Source: CAIJXJ01 sp964445115 (GTDB lineage Bacteria; Pseudomonadota; Gammaproteobacteria; Burkholderiales; Methylophilaceae). Taken from it: a stretch of 19,917 bases of DNA. Positions 7,379-14,942 of this stretch are shown here, piece by piece. The DNA lies in assembly GCA_964445115.1 (NCBI GenBank), contig CAYUJU010000045.1:1-19917 (forward strand). The letters are read 5' to 3'. The notes under the pieces were generated by a model. It made no database searches. It was not told where the DNA came from and saw only the letters and a program-made list of their open reading frames with translations. Both the position numbers and the translations under genes were made by a program. The stretch's first letter is position 1; each line of letters opens with the position of its first letter.

Positions 7379-8533
7379 TTATTCAAGCTCCTTGCGCTTG
7401 CGTTCGCTGTTCAGGTGGAACGCACCTGCTGCGACGATGGTGTCGCCCTCGGCCAGGTCACTCAATACGGCGCGCTTGCCCTCGTATTCATGCCCCAGGC
7501 GCACGGCCCGCAGCTTGAACTGGTTGGGCGCGGTTTGCACGAACACGTGGTCGCGGTCGTTCTCACGCACGATGGCCTCGATCGGAATCGCCAGCTGCTC
7601 GGTCGGTCTGGATTGCACCAGCATGGAGGACAGCATTTCCGGTTTGATGCTGCCATCGGCATTGTCGAGATCGGTGCGCACCGTCACGGTGCGCGTTTCC
7701 GGGTTGACCGTGTCGCTGACATAAATCAGTTTGCCGGTGAAATGCTTGCCGCCCAGCGCAGGGATCTCGATGGTGACGTCCTGGCCTTTCTGGATCAGTT
7801 CGGCCTGGCGCTCCGGCACCTCGGCAATGGCCCAGACATGCGACAGGTCGGCGACGATGAACAACTCGTCCGAGGGTTGCACCACCTGGCCGAGGTTCAC
7901 CTTGCGCTCGATGACGATCCCGCTCAGCTTGGACGACACGCTGGTGACCGAGCGGATGTTCTTGGAGCGGGCCAGTGCGTCAATGGCTTTGTCGGACATG
8001 CCCAGCACCTGCAGCTGGTCACGCGAGGCATTGAGTTCGGCGCGTGCGGCGGAGAGTTCGACTTCGCGGCGTTGCAACTCTGCAGAACCGATCACGTCGG
8101 CTTCCAACAGTAAGCGAGCGCGCTCCACCGCTTTGGATTGCAGCTCGATCTGCTGCAGTGCCTTGATGAAGGCGAGTTGGTTCTGGGCCAGCTCCGTGCT
8201 GTTCAGCGTGGCAAGCAGTTGCCCCTGCTTGACCTGTTGACCCAGCGTGACGTCGATGTCGGTAATGCGCCCTGTGACGCTGGCGCCGATGCGGGCCACG
8301 CGCTGTTCATCCAGGCCGATATTGCCGGGAATACGCAGGATTTCGCGCATCGCGACCTTGCTGACGTTGGTGAGCGTGAGGCGGGATAGCAGTTCCGGGC
8401 TGGCCGTGACCAGGTTGGGGTCGCTGACGACCTTGGTGGCAGGCGCCTGCTGCGGCTCCTTGGCCTTGTCGCAGGCGGTTAGGGTGAGGGTGGCTGCAAT
8501 CGCGAGCAGCAGGGTGGATTGCTTGAAATTCAT
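7379..8533 (-). CDS. czcB: RND efflux periplasmic adaptor, lipoprotein (CzcB-type)
   Basis: A 384-residue membrane-fusion protein linking the inner-membrane pump to the outer-membrane channel. The N-terminus is a lipoprotein signal with lipobox LTAC and modified cysteine C21. A barrel-sandwich (lipoyl-like) half follows (RIGASVTGRITDIDVTLGQQVKQGQLLATL). Next comes an alpha-helical hairpin about 110-190 (ALQQIELQSKAVERARLLLE) and then the second barrel half (SGIVIERKVNLGQVVQPSDELF). The C-terminal beta-barrel and membrane-proximal domains (IPIEAIVRENDRDHVFVQ) complete it. It has no His-rich N-terminal metal-binding segment. The start is ATG with GGAGGAAC upstream. It overlaps the stop of the channel gene by 4 bp (ATGA), implying translational coupling. 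Confidence 0.93.
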   Translation of the reverse strand: MNFKQSTLLLAIAATLTLTACDKAKEPQQAPATKVVSDPNLVTASPELLSRLTLTNVSKVAMREILRIPGNIGLDEQRVARIGASVTGRITDIDVTLGQQVKQGQLLATLNSTELAQNQLAFIKALQQIELQSKAVERARLLLEADVIGSAELQRREVELSAARAELNASRDQLQVLGMSDKAIDALARSKNIRSVTSVSSKLSGIVIERKVNLGQVVQPSDELFIVADLSHVWAIAEVPERQAELIQKGQDVTIEIPALGGKHFTGKLIYVSDTVNPETRTVTVRTDLDNADGSIKPEMLSSMLVQSRPTEQLAIPIEAIVRENDRDHVFVQTAPNQFKLRAVRLGHEYEGKRAVLSDLAEGDTIVAAGAFHLNSERKRKELE

Positions 8534-9828
8534 GGTTGTTCCTCCAGTAATTCGGTGCCGAGCAGCCGTTCGATCTCCAGGGTGGTGCTCACCAGGTCGT
8601 AACGTGCCGTGATGTGGTCCTTGCGCACGGCGCGGTAAGTACGCTGCGCGTCAAGGTAGTCGAGGATGCCGCGTTCCCCGAAGCGGTAAGCGGATTCCGC
8701 CACCTTGAGGGCGGCTTCGGCCTTGGAGAGCAGGCCAGACTCGAAGGTCTCGACCTGCTGGCGGGCGATCAGATAACGCTGATAAGTCGCATCCAACTGG
8801 CGCTGCAGGCTGAGTTCGCGTTCGCTCAACAAGGCTTCGGCTTCGCGGACGCCGGCACTGGCCTCTGCAATCTGGCCCTGGCGCTGGTTCCATAGTGGCA
8901 GGGGAATTGCGAGGCCGAAACGCAGGCTGGTCAGGTCCGGGTCCTGCTCGACACCTGCTTTCAGGGTGAGGCCCGGGTTGCGCAGGTTTTCTTCCAGCTT
9001 GAGGCGGGCCATAGCGGAATCGCTGAGTGTTTTGCCCTGGCGTAGAAACGGGCTGCCGCCCATCTGCTGCTGCAGTTGGGCGATGTTCAGCACTGCCTTG
9101 TCCTTGGGCAGCTCTCCACGCACGTGAAAGTCCGTGGAAAACTGTGGGCCGATCAACCCGCGTAAGGTTGCCTTGGCTTCTTCGATCCACACCTGCGCTG
9201 CACGAAAATCCCGTTCTGCGGCAAGCGACTCGGTGTCGGCCTTGATCAGTTCATATTTGGGTGCTTCGCCCAGTTCCACTTTCAACCGCACTTTTTCGCG
9301 AATCTCGGCCAACAGGTTCTTGTCGTCTTCCACCATCTTCAGGATGGCCTGGCGGTGCAATACGTCGAAATAGGCGGCGCGCACGCGGCTGCGCAGTTCG
9401 CTGCGCGTCAGTTCGGAACTGGCTTCCGCCACTGAAACGCCGGATTCGGCCACTGCTCGTCGTGCCTGACGAACATTGCCGAACTCAAGTGGCTGCGAAA
9501 TGCCCACGCCCCAGTTGGACTTGGTTTCGTTGCTGCCCGAGCGATAGCGGCTGGGGCCGATGCCGGCCTCGATTTCAGGGTTGAGCAGTGCAGTCGCCGT
9601 TGTGACGGCGGCCGAAGCAGCTTCCTGCTGGGCCTGGATGACGCGCATCGCAGGGTTGTGTTGTAGTGCTGCTTCCGTCAGTTCCTGCAGGCTCAGGGTA
9701 TGAGCCGCTTGTCCTGACAAAGGGAGGCACAGTGCGACGAGCATGGCGATTCCGGCAAGGGGTTTGAGCGGGTGCGCACGGTGTAGTGTTGCACCAATTT
9801 GGTGCGCCATAGATGTCGAGTGTTCCAT
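8530..9828 (-). CDS. czcC: Outer-membrane efflux channel, TolC family (CzcC-type)
   Basis: A 432-residue outer-membrane factor with an N-terminal signal peptide ending near SGQAAH (about residue 43). Two outer-membrane-efflux repeats follow, each with long coiled helices (SLQELTEAALQHNPAMRV in the first, EASAGVREAEALLSERELSL in the second). Such proteins trimerise to give the exit duct of the pump. ATG at 9828 was taken as the start. ATG at 9810 is an alternative that would shorten the basic N-region, and neither has a strong Shine-Dalgarno. Codons 8-13 contain an NtrC-box-like palindrome. It is probably the first gene of the compact channel-adaptor-pump-P-II operon. The small exported protein at 9992 lies 163 bp upstream. 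Confidence 0.92.
   Translation of the reverse strand: MEHSTSMAHQIGATLHRAHPLKPLAGIAMLVALCLPLSGQAAHTLSLQELTEAALQHNPAMRVIQAQQEAASAAVTTATALLNPEIEAGIGPSRYRSGSNETKSNWGVGISQPLEFGNVRQARRAVAESGVSVAEASSELTRSELRSRVRAAYFDVLHRQAILKMVEDDKNLLAEIREKVRLKVELGEAPKYELIKADTESLAAERDFRAAQVWIEEAKATLRGLIGPQFSTDFHVRGELPKDKAVLNIAQLQQQMGGSPFLRQGKTLSDSAMARLKLEENLRNPGLTLKAGVEQDPDLTSLRFGLAIPLPLWNQRQGQIAEASAGVREAEALLSERELSLQRQLDATYQRYLIARQQVETFESGLLSKAEAALKVAESAYRFGERGILDYLDAQRTYRAVRKDHITARYDLVSTTLEIERLLGTELLEEQP
9790..9806. promoter_or_regulatory. NtrC-box-like palindrome at the start of the channel gene
   Basis: TGCACC-AATTT-GGTGCG matches the enteric NtrC site consensus (TGCACC, five bases, GGTGCA) at 11 of 12 defined positions. 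Its core is a 15-bp palindrome. It lies inside codons 8-13 of the channel gene. No convincing sigma-54 promoter (GG, ten bases, GC) was seen close by, so a regulatory role is only a possibility. Confidence 0.3.
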
Positions 9829-9951
9829 GTCGATTCGTCTTCCAATGTGATTCGTGATACGTCCAGACCTGCGTCAGGCTGCCGCGCTGCACGCAATGCG
9901 GGGCAAGCTGACGCACGTCAACGAGACTTCTATTGGGATAACAGCAAAAGT

Positions 9952-9971
9952 CGAGCCTGATTCGTGGCTCG
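9952..9971 (-). terminator. Weak hairpin between the small exported protein and the channel gene
   Basis: CGAGCC (9952-9957) pairs with GGCTCG (9966-9971) around an 8-nt loop, and on the minus strand it is followed by ACTTTT. The overlapping 12-bp palindrome CTCGGGCCCGAG (9968-9979) would compete with it. This is a possible weak terminator or attenuator. The remainder of the 9829-9991 gap shows no other clear signal. Confidence 0.3.
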
Positions 9972-9991
9972 GGCCCGAGAAGGGCGGAAAA

Positions 9992-10276
9992 TCAGGCGCG
10001 AGGCGGTCTGAAGAGCGGGGGATACAGCGGGTTGGCGTGCAGCTCCGGCAGATGGGCCGGGATGACGCGCGGTGCAGGCATCAAAGCCGCCGTCGGCGCT
10101 TCATCAGGCAGCAAGGGCTCGGTTTCCGGATGGTCCTGCATTGCCTGTGAGCAGCAGACCCCTGGCATGGACGAGGCGTCCTGCCCGGTGTATGTCCCGA
10201 CGTGCGACAGCGCGACGAACAGGGTCGTCAACAGCAGCCAGGCGGCCAGGATACGTTTGAGGTCTGCTTTCAGCAC
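9992..10276 (-). CDS. Small exported or membrane-anchored protein upstream of the efflux operon
   Basis: A 94-residue protein with an uncleaved-signal-like N-terminus: basic KADLKR, then a hydrophobic stretch at about 9-25 (LAAWLLLTTLFVALSHV). A short cysteine pair (GVCCSQ) and a proline-rich tail ending PLFRPPRA follow. No catalytic motif is visible. Small exported proteins are common ahead of czc-type operons, and CzcI-like genes are the nearest analogy, but I cannot prove homology. The GTG start has no Shine-Dalgarno and is preceded by eight C on the coding strand. A possible promoter would place the transcript start almost at the GTG. An ATG at 10318 would enter this frame if the tract had nine C. 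The gene is divergent from the PilZ gene. Confidence 0.5.
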   Translation of the reverse strand: MLKADLKRILAAWLLLTTLFVALSHVGTYTGQDASSMPGVCCSQAMQDHPETEPLLPDEAPTAALMPAPRVIPAHLPELHANPLYPPLFRPPRA

Positions 10277-10284
10277 GGGGGGGG
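10277..10284. repeat. G8 homopolymer tract at the start of the small exported protein gene
   Basis: Eight consecutive G on the plus strand (C8 on the coding strand) directly abut the GTG start. A change of one base would join the gene in frame to an upstream ATG. This could be slippage-prone biology or a sequencing error. Confidence 0.6.
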
Positions 10285-10285
10285 A

Positions 10286-10313
10286 ATTCTACCAAAAACC
10301 CGAAGAGCGTCTA
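10286..10313 (-). promoter_or_regulatory. Candidate sigma-70 promoter for the small exported protein gene
   Basis: On the minus strand TAGACG (plus 10308-10313), a 16-bp spacer, and TAGAAT (plus 10286-10291). The -10 matches TATAAT at five of six positions and the -35 matches TTGACA at four. Transcription would begin near 10279, so the mRNA would be leaderless or nearly so. Confidence 0.3.
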
Positions 10314-10367
10314 GCATTGTGCGGGCGATTCTGCCAGATGCTGCGGGAATCTGATAATCTCCGCAAC

Positions 10368-11096
10368 ATGCATTCTCACTCTGATTCCACGTCACCGGAT
10401 GCCGCATTCGGCCTGTCCGGCGTCCAACCGCAGGCCTGCCAGCTTCACGATCTTCATCTGACAGTCGGGCATAGGCTCCAGATCCGGCGGCCCGGGCATG
10501 GCGAACTGACGACTGTGCGCATGATTGGATATCTGCGCGGGGAAACCCTGATCATCAAGCTGGCTACCGCCCAACTGACTGGCACGGACGCGATCGGCGA
10601 GGGTGACAAGCTGGAGGTGCGGGGATTTTCCGGGCAAGTGGCGTTCACCTTCGTGACCACGGTCGAGCAGATCCGCTTCTCCCCCTACGCCTATTGCCAT
10701 GTGCGCTATCCCGAATTGGTGCACGGCCTGCGGATTCGTCATGCGGAACGGGTGATGGTCAATCTGCCGGTCAGGGTGGAAGGGGGGCACATGGAAGGTG
10801 AGGCGGTGAGTGCCACCATCGCTAACATCAGCATCAATGGTGCCATGCTGACGGCTCCCGCCGTGCTGGGGGATGTCGGTGACGTACTTAAGCTTACGTT
10901 CCGTTTCTGGGTATTGCCCAGCGAGTACGAAGTCAATATGCGGGTGGATGCCGTGGTGCAGACGGTCACAGGCCCCGAGCCGGATGGGGAGCTGCGGCAT
11001 GGGGTCCGGTTCAAGAGCGTGCGGTCAACCGAGTCGATTCTGCTGCAGAACCTGATCTACCAGCGCCTGCAGGAAGACCCGGAGGCGACGGTATAG
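10368..11096 (+). CDS. YcgR-like PilZ-domain protein, putative c-di-GMP receptor
   Basis: A 242-residue cytoplasmic protein with two parts. The N-terminal YcgR-type beta domain spans about 28-115 (LTVGHRLQIR to FSPYAYCHVRYPE). The C-terminal PilZ domain starts around residue 120. The c-di-GMP-binding signature is intact: R124xxxR128 (RHAER) and N153xSxxG158 (NISING). In enteric bacteria YcgR binds c-di-GMP and slows the flagellar motor. No flagellar gene is present here, so the target (flagella, pili or exopolysaccharide) is open. ATG 10368 was chosen because the frame upstream overlaps the divergent small gene. In-frame ATG 10338 is an alternative, and neither has a clear Shine-Dalgarno. It converges with cysS across 24 bp. 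Confidence 0.85.
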   Translation: MHSHSDSTSPDAAFGLSGVQPQACQLHDLHLTVGHRLQIRRPGHGELTTVRMIGYLRGETLIIKLATAQLTGTDAIGEGDKLEVRGFSGQVAFTFVTTVEQIRFSPYAYCHVRYPELVHGLRIRHAERVMVNLPVRVEGGHMEGEAVSATIANISINGAMLTAPAVLGDVGDVLKLTFRFWVLPSEYEVNMRVDAVVQTVTGPEPDGELRHGVRFKSVRSTESILLQNLIYQRLQEDPEATV

Positions 11097-11120
11097 CCTA
11101 TTCCTTGGCGTCCGGTCGTA

Positions 11121-12494
11121 TCAGGCGCGACGCCACTCCGTCAGGCCGCCCGGCTTGTCTTCCAGCACGATGCCCTGGTCCAGCAGTTCCTTGCGGATGC
11201 GGTCCGCTTCCGCAAAGTTCTTGTCCTTCTTGGCGGCGGTACGTTCCGCGATTTTCTGTTCAATCGCCTGAGCATCCAGACCGTTGGCGGCGGTGCCGCC
11301 TTGCATGAAGGCTTCTGGGGCGCGCTGCAGCAATCCCAATACTCCCGCCAGCGCTTTCAGTTGTCCGGCGACGTTTGGGTCGCGTGAGCGGTTGACCTCG
11401 TTGGCTAGGTCAAACAGCACGGCCACGGCTTCCGGCGTGTTGAAGTCGTCGTCCATCGCGGATTTGAAGCGGACGGCGTGCGGCGCAGTCCAGTCGATGT
11501 CGGTAGCCTGTGCTTCAACCCCACGCAGTGCCGTATACAAACGAGTGAGTGCCTGCTTCGCATCGTCCAGATGCTGGTCGGAATAGTTCAGTGGGCTGCG
11601 GTAGTGCGCACGCAGGATGAAGAAGCGCAGGATTTCGGCATCGTATTGCTTCAGCACCTCGCGGATGGTGAAGAAGTTGCCCAGCGACTTGGACATCTTC
11701 TCGTCGTCCACGCGCACAAAGCCGTTGTGCATCCAGTAATTCACCATGGTGCAGTCGTGTGCGCCTTCCGATTGGGCGATCTCGTTTTCGTGGTGCGGGA
11801 ACTGCAGGTCCTGCCCCCCACCATGGATGTCGAAATGTGCGCCCAGATGGTGTTCACTCATGGCCGAACATTCGATGTGCCAGCCGGGACGGCCTGGTCC
11901 CCAGAGGGAATCCCACGCCGGCTCACCCGGTTTGGCCGCTTTCCACAGAACGAAGTCCATCGGGTCACGTTTGTAAGTATCCACTTCGACGCGCTCGCCG
12001 GCCCGCAGGTCTTCCAGCGATTTTCCGGAGAGCTTGCCGTAGCCCTCAAAGCCGCGCACGGCGTAGTACACGTCGCCGTTTTCCGCGCGATACGCGAGGC
12101 CTTTGGCCTCCAGCGTGGCGATCAGGTGCAGCATGTCCGCAATGTGATGTGTCGCGCGCGGTTCCAGATCGGGCTTGATGATACCCAGCGCGGCGGCATC
12201 TTCATCCATCGCGGCGATGAAGCGATTCGTCAGCGTCTCGATCGGCTCCTGATTCTGCGCGGCGCGCTGAATGATCTTGTCGTCGATGTCGGTGATGTTG
12301 CGGACATAGGTCAGCGCGTAGCCGGAGGCGCGCAGCCAGCGGGCGACCATGTCGAATACCACCATCACGCGGGCATGGCCCAGGTGACACAGGTCGTACA
12401 CCGTCATGCCGCATACGTACATGCGTACCTGGCCGGGCGTGATGGGGATGAAGTCCTGTTTTTCGCGGGCGAGCGTGTTGTAGATTTTCAGCAT
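11121..12494 (-). CDS. cysS: Cysteinyl-tRNA synthetase
   Basis: A 457-residue class Ia synthetase charging tRNA-Cys, close to the E. coli length of 461. Visible motifs are C28 in YVCGMTVYD (a zinc ligand that discriminates cysteine), HLGH at 37-40 (the HIGH motif), HIECSAMSEHHLG with the further zinc ligands, and KMSKSLGN (the KMSKS loop). The C-terminal helical anticodon region ends in a small basic domain (NFAEADRIRKELLDQGIVLED) typical of the family. ATG at 12494 was taken because homology begins at MLKIYNTL. The longer frame to 12605 runs through the divergent promoter region and is not supported. It is divergent from the TPR gene. Confidence 0.97.
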   Translation of the reverse strand: MLKIYNTLAREKQDFIPITPGQVRMYVCGMTVYDLCHLGHARVMVVFDMVARWLRASGYALTYVRNITDIDDKIIQRAAQNQEPIETLTNRFIAAMDEDAAALGIIKPDLEPRATHHIADMLHLIATLEAKGLAYRAENGDVYYAVRGFEGYGKLSGKSLEDLRAGERVEVDTYKRDPMDFVLWKAAKPGEPAWDSLWGPGRPGWHIECSAMSEHHLGAHFDIHGGGQDLQFPHHENEIAQSEGAHDCTMVNYWMHNGFVRVDDEKMSKSLGNFFTIREVLKQYDAEILRFFILRAHYRSPLNYSDQHLDDAKQALTRLYTALRGVEAQATDIDWTAPHAVRFKSAMDDDFNTPEAVAVLFDLANEVNRSRDPNVAGQLKALAGVLGLLQRAPEAFMQGGTAANGLDAQAIEQKIAERTAAKKDKNFAEADRIRKELLDQGIVLEDKPGGLTEWRRA

Positions 12495-12522
12495 GTCGAG
12501 AGGTCGGGAGCACCGGAAAGTG

Positions 12523-12551
12523 TTGGAGCCACAGGCGCTTGTTGATAGAAT
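12523..12551 (+). promoter_or_regulatory. Candidate sigma-70 promoter for the TPR/transpeptidase operon
   Basis: TTGGAG (12523-12528), a 17-bp spacer, and TAGAAT (12546-12551). The -10 matches the consensus at five of six positions, while the -35 keeps only TTG. It lies in the cysS/TPR divergent gap and would give a leader of roughly 30 nt before ATG 12586. Confidence 0.35.
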
Positions 12552-12585
12552 TGGCGCCTGCAAAAACTGGTCAAAGTATACCATA

Positions 12586-13632
12586 ATGCCTACACGCACC
12601 CGCATCCTCGCCGCCTGCTTCTTTGCCCTCGTGGCGGCCTTTAGTACCGCTGTTCTGGCTGAGGATCTCAGGAATATTTCGCAGTTGGTGGAGCAGGGTC
12701 AGCACAGTCAGGCGCTGGACCGCCTGAATAGTCACCTTGCCGCCAATCCCGGCGACGTGCAGGCACAGTTTCTGAAAGGCGTGGTGCTGGCCGAGCAGGG
12801 CAAGGCCGCTGACGCGATCCGTATTTTCAGCGAAATCACCACCAAACATCCCGAGTTGCCCGAGCCGCACAACAACCTCGCCGTGCTGTACGCCGACCAG
12901 GGCCAGTACGACAAGGCGCGCCGCGCGCTCGAGATGGCGATCAAAACTCATCCGAGCTACGCCACCGCGCACGAAAACCTCGGCGACGTCTATGCCAAGA
13001 TGGCGACGGACGCCTACGACAAGGCGCTGCAACTGGACAAGAGCAACGCCCGCACGCAAACCAAGCTGGCGATGGTCAAGGAACTGTTCTCCGGCAGCAC
13101 GCGCCCTGTGCAAGTGGCTGCGCGCACTGAGCCGGTCGTGAAGCCTGCACCTGTGCAGGTCGCCGAGCCTGCGGCAAAACCGCAGGTGACTGCGCCAGTC
13201 GTTACGACCGAACCATCCAAGCCTGTAACTGAGCCGGCAAAGGAACCCAAACCCAAGAGTGAGCCTGTCACCAAGCCAGTGCGCGAAGACGATGCCGCCG
13301 TGATCGAAGAGACGGTGCGATCCTGGGCGCGCGCATGGTCGGCACAGAATGTCGACACCTATCTCGCGCATTATGGCGCCAGTTTCAAGGTGCCGGGCGG
13401 CGAGAGTCGCCGCGCGTGGGAGAAATCACGTCGCGAGCGTATCAACGCCCCTAAGTCGATTTCGGTCGAACTGAGCAACATCAAGGTGCAGATGGACGGC
13501 GAACAGCGCGCCACCGTGAAATTTCGCCAGAGTTATCGCGCTGGTGACGTGGCCAAGCGCACCGCCAAGTCGCTGGTGATGAAAAAGGGCGGCAGCAAGT
13601 GGTATATCGAGCAGGAGTTGACTGACCGTTGA
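12586..13632 (+). CDS. Exported TPR protein with C-terminal NTF2-like (Cds6-type) domain
   Basis: A 348-residue protein. The signal peptide is residues 1-25 (hydrophobic core ILAACFFALVAAFS, probable cut after VLA). Tandem TPR motifs occupy about 27-165 (EPHNNLAVLYADQGQYDKAR is a clear unit). A Pro/Lys/Val-rich linker runs over about 180-230. A compact alpha/beta domain follows at 235-348 (RSWARAWSAQNVDTYLAHYG). The same C-terminal domain ends the next gene, an L,D-transpeptidase. The two therefore probably share a periplasmic binding target, perhaps peptidoglycan; that is inference. ATG 12586 was chosen because the signal peptide begins there. The longer frame would overlap cysS. The stop overlaps the next start codon (TTGA), so the pair is co-translated. 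Confidence 0.82.
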   Translation: MPTRTRILAACFFALVAAFSTAVLAEDLRNISQLVEQGQHSQALDRLNSHLAANPGDVQAQFLKGVVLAEQGKAADAIRIFSEITTKHPELPEPHNNLAVLYADQGQYDKARRALEMAIKTHPSYATAHENLGDVYAKMATDAYDKALQLDKSNARTQTKLAMVKELFSGSTRPVQVAARTEPVVKPAPVQVAEPAAKPQVTAPVVTTEPSKPVTEPAKEPKPKSEPVTKPVREDDAAVIEETVRSWARAWSAQNVDTYLAHYGASFKVPGGESRRAWEKSRRERINAPKSISVELSNIKVQMDGEQRATVKFRQSYRAGDVAKRTAKSLVMKKGGSKWYIEQELTDR

Positions 13633-14888
13633 GCAAGCGCAGACTCCGATGGCTTCAGGTCGGCGGCGCGTTGCTCGCCGCGGCACTGGGCACTGCGCTC
13701 GTTTCCTGGAACGCGACCGCCTTCGACCTGAGTGATCTCGGGTTCGGCCGGCCTGCGCCCAGGCCCTCCGCGCTTCCCAAAATCCCGCGTGACACCGAGG
13801 GCTTGCTGGTCAAGAGCCTGCTCGAGATTACGCAGGGGCAAACCCAGGCCGCGCTCGATACGCTGGACGAACTGCTGCGCGTGTCTCCCAATTTCAAGCT
13901 GGCCCATCTGGTCCGTGGTGATTTGCTGATGGCGCGTGCACGCGAACTGAACGGGTTCGGTAACGCGCCGGATGCTTCGCAGGAGTCGATTTCGGACCTG
14001 CGCGCCGAGGCCAGGGTCCGGCTCGAACGCTACCTGAATACCCAGCAAGCCGACGCCAGCCCGCAATTTTTCTGGAAACTGGATCCGGATCAGGCGCACG
14101 CGATCCTGGTGGACGTGAGCAAGTCGCGACTCTACCTCTATCGCAACGTCAACGGCCAGCCCAAGTACCTTGCCGATTACTACATCACCGTGGGCAAGAA
14201 CGGTTCGGAAAAATGGAAAGAAGGCGACAAGCGTACGCCGCTGGGGGTTTACTTCGCCGGTGCGCGGCTGCCGCAGAGCAAGCTCCCGGATTTTTACGGT
14301 TCAGCGGCATTCCCCCTGAACTATCCGAACGAATGGGACCGCCATCATGGCAAGACCGGACACGGCATCTGGCTGCACGGAACCCCGAGCGACACCTACA
14401 GCCGCCCGCCACGCGCCAGTGACGGTTGCGTCGTCATGACCAACCCCGACCTCCAGGCCTTGATTCCCTTTCTGCAGAACGGCAAGACCCCCGTCATCAT
14501 TACCCGATCAGTGCCTCAGGCGGGCGAGGCTACCTTCAGTGGGCGCAAGCAGGATCTGGAGCAGGCCATCGAGTCCTGGCGCCGGGCATGGCAAGCGCAG
14601 GACACCGATCGCTACCTGGCACATTATTCCAGTGCGTTTTTCAGCGGAGACCGGGATTTTACGGCATGGGCACAGGAAAAACGACGGATTCAGGCGGCCG
14701 GGGGGAAGGCCAAGATCACCCTGTCCAACATCAGCATGTTCCGTTATCCTGACAGCGGTCAGGAGATGGTGGTCGTCAACTTCGAACAAGACTACAAGAA
14801 CAACACGCTCGACAACCGCATGCGCAAGCGCCAGTACTGGAAACTGGAAGACGGGCGCTGGAAAATTCTATACGAAGGCGCGGCCTGA
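13629..14888 (+). CDS. L,D-transpeptidase (YkuD) with TPR-like N-terminus and NTF2-like tail
   Basis: A 419-residue exported protein. It has an N-terminal signal/anchor (basic SKRRLR, hydrophobic about 11-27) and a TPR-like helical region at about 56-105. The YkuD catalytic domain spans about 157-293, and an NTF2-like (Cds6-type) domain about 308-419. The active site is complete: H250 in IWLHGTPSDTYSRPPR and C267 in SDGCVVM. YkuD enzymes form 3-3 peptidoglycan cross-links or attach proteins to peptidoglycan through a cysteine acyl-enzyme in the periplasm. Which of these it does is not decidable. The start is TTG at 13629, overlapping the preceding TGA by 2 bp, which supports coupling with the TPR gene. 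This architecture recurs in Proteobacteria. Confidence 0.88.
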   Translation: MSKRRLRWLQVGGALLAAALGTALVSWNATAFDLSDLGFGRPAPRPSALPKIPRDTEGLLVKSLLEITQGQTQAALDTLDELLRVSPNFKLAHLVRGDLLMARARELNGFGNAPDASQESISDLRAEARVRLERYLNTQQADASPQFFWKLDPDQAHAILVDVSKSRLYLYRNVNGQPKYLADYYITVGKNGSEKWKEGDKRTPLGVYFAGARLPQSKLPDFYGSAAFPLNYPNEWDRHHGKTGHGIWLHGTPSDTYSRPPRASDGCVVMTNPDLQALIPFLQNGKTPVIITRSVPQAGEATFSGRKQDLEQAIESWRRAWQAQDTDRYLAHYSSAFFSGDRDFTAWAQEKRRIQAAGGKAKITLSNISMFRYPDSGQEMVVVNFEQDYKNNTLDNRMRKRQYWKLEDGRWKILYEGAA

Positions 14889-14897
14889 CCCGCGCCC

Positions 14898-14924
14898 GGA
14901 AGACGGCCGTGGGGCCGGTCTTCC
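14898..14924 (+). repeat. GC-rich hairpin between the transpeptidase and cyclophilin genes
   Basis: GGAAGAC (14898-14904) pairs with GTCTTCC (14918-14924). Inside it GGCC (14905-14908) pairs with GGCC (14913-14916) around a 4-nt loop, with one bulged G. There is no T-tract. It may be a weak terminator or an RNA processing/stability element that sets the relative expression of the two halves of the operon. Confidence 0.55.
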
Positions 14925-14942
14925 ATCATGGAGGGGATTGCT

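Noticed and set aside
9829..9991. Sigma-54 promoter to go with the NtrC-like palindrome
   Set aside because: The best candidate (around 9890-9905, minus strand) lacks the GG of the -24 element at correct spacing.
10032..10367. N-terminal extension of the PilZ protein frame
   Set aside because: The extension overlaps the divergent small exported gene, and its sequence shows no domain; the YcgR-like region starts after 10368.
11107..11134. GGCGTC/GACGCC stem at the convergent pilZ/cysS ends as a terminator
   Set aside because: Only 6 bp with a 16-nt loop, no T-tract, and one arm lies inside the cysS coding sequence.
12495..12605. 37-residue N-terminal extension of cysS
   Set aside because: Homology to cysteinyl-tRNA synthetases begins at MLKIYNTL (12494), and the extension crosses the divergent promoter region.
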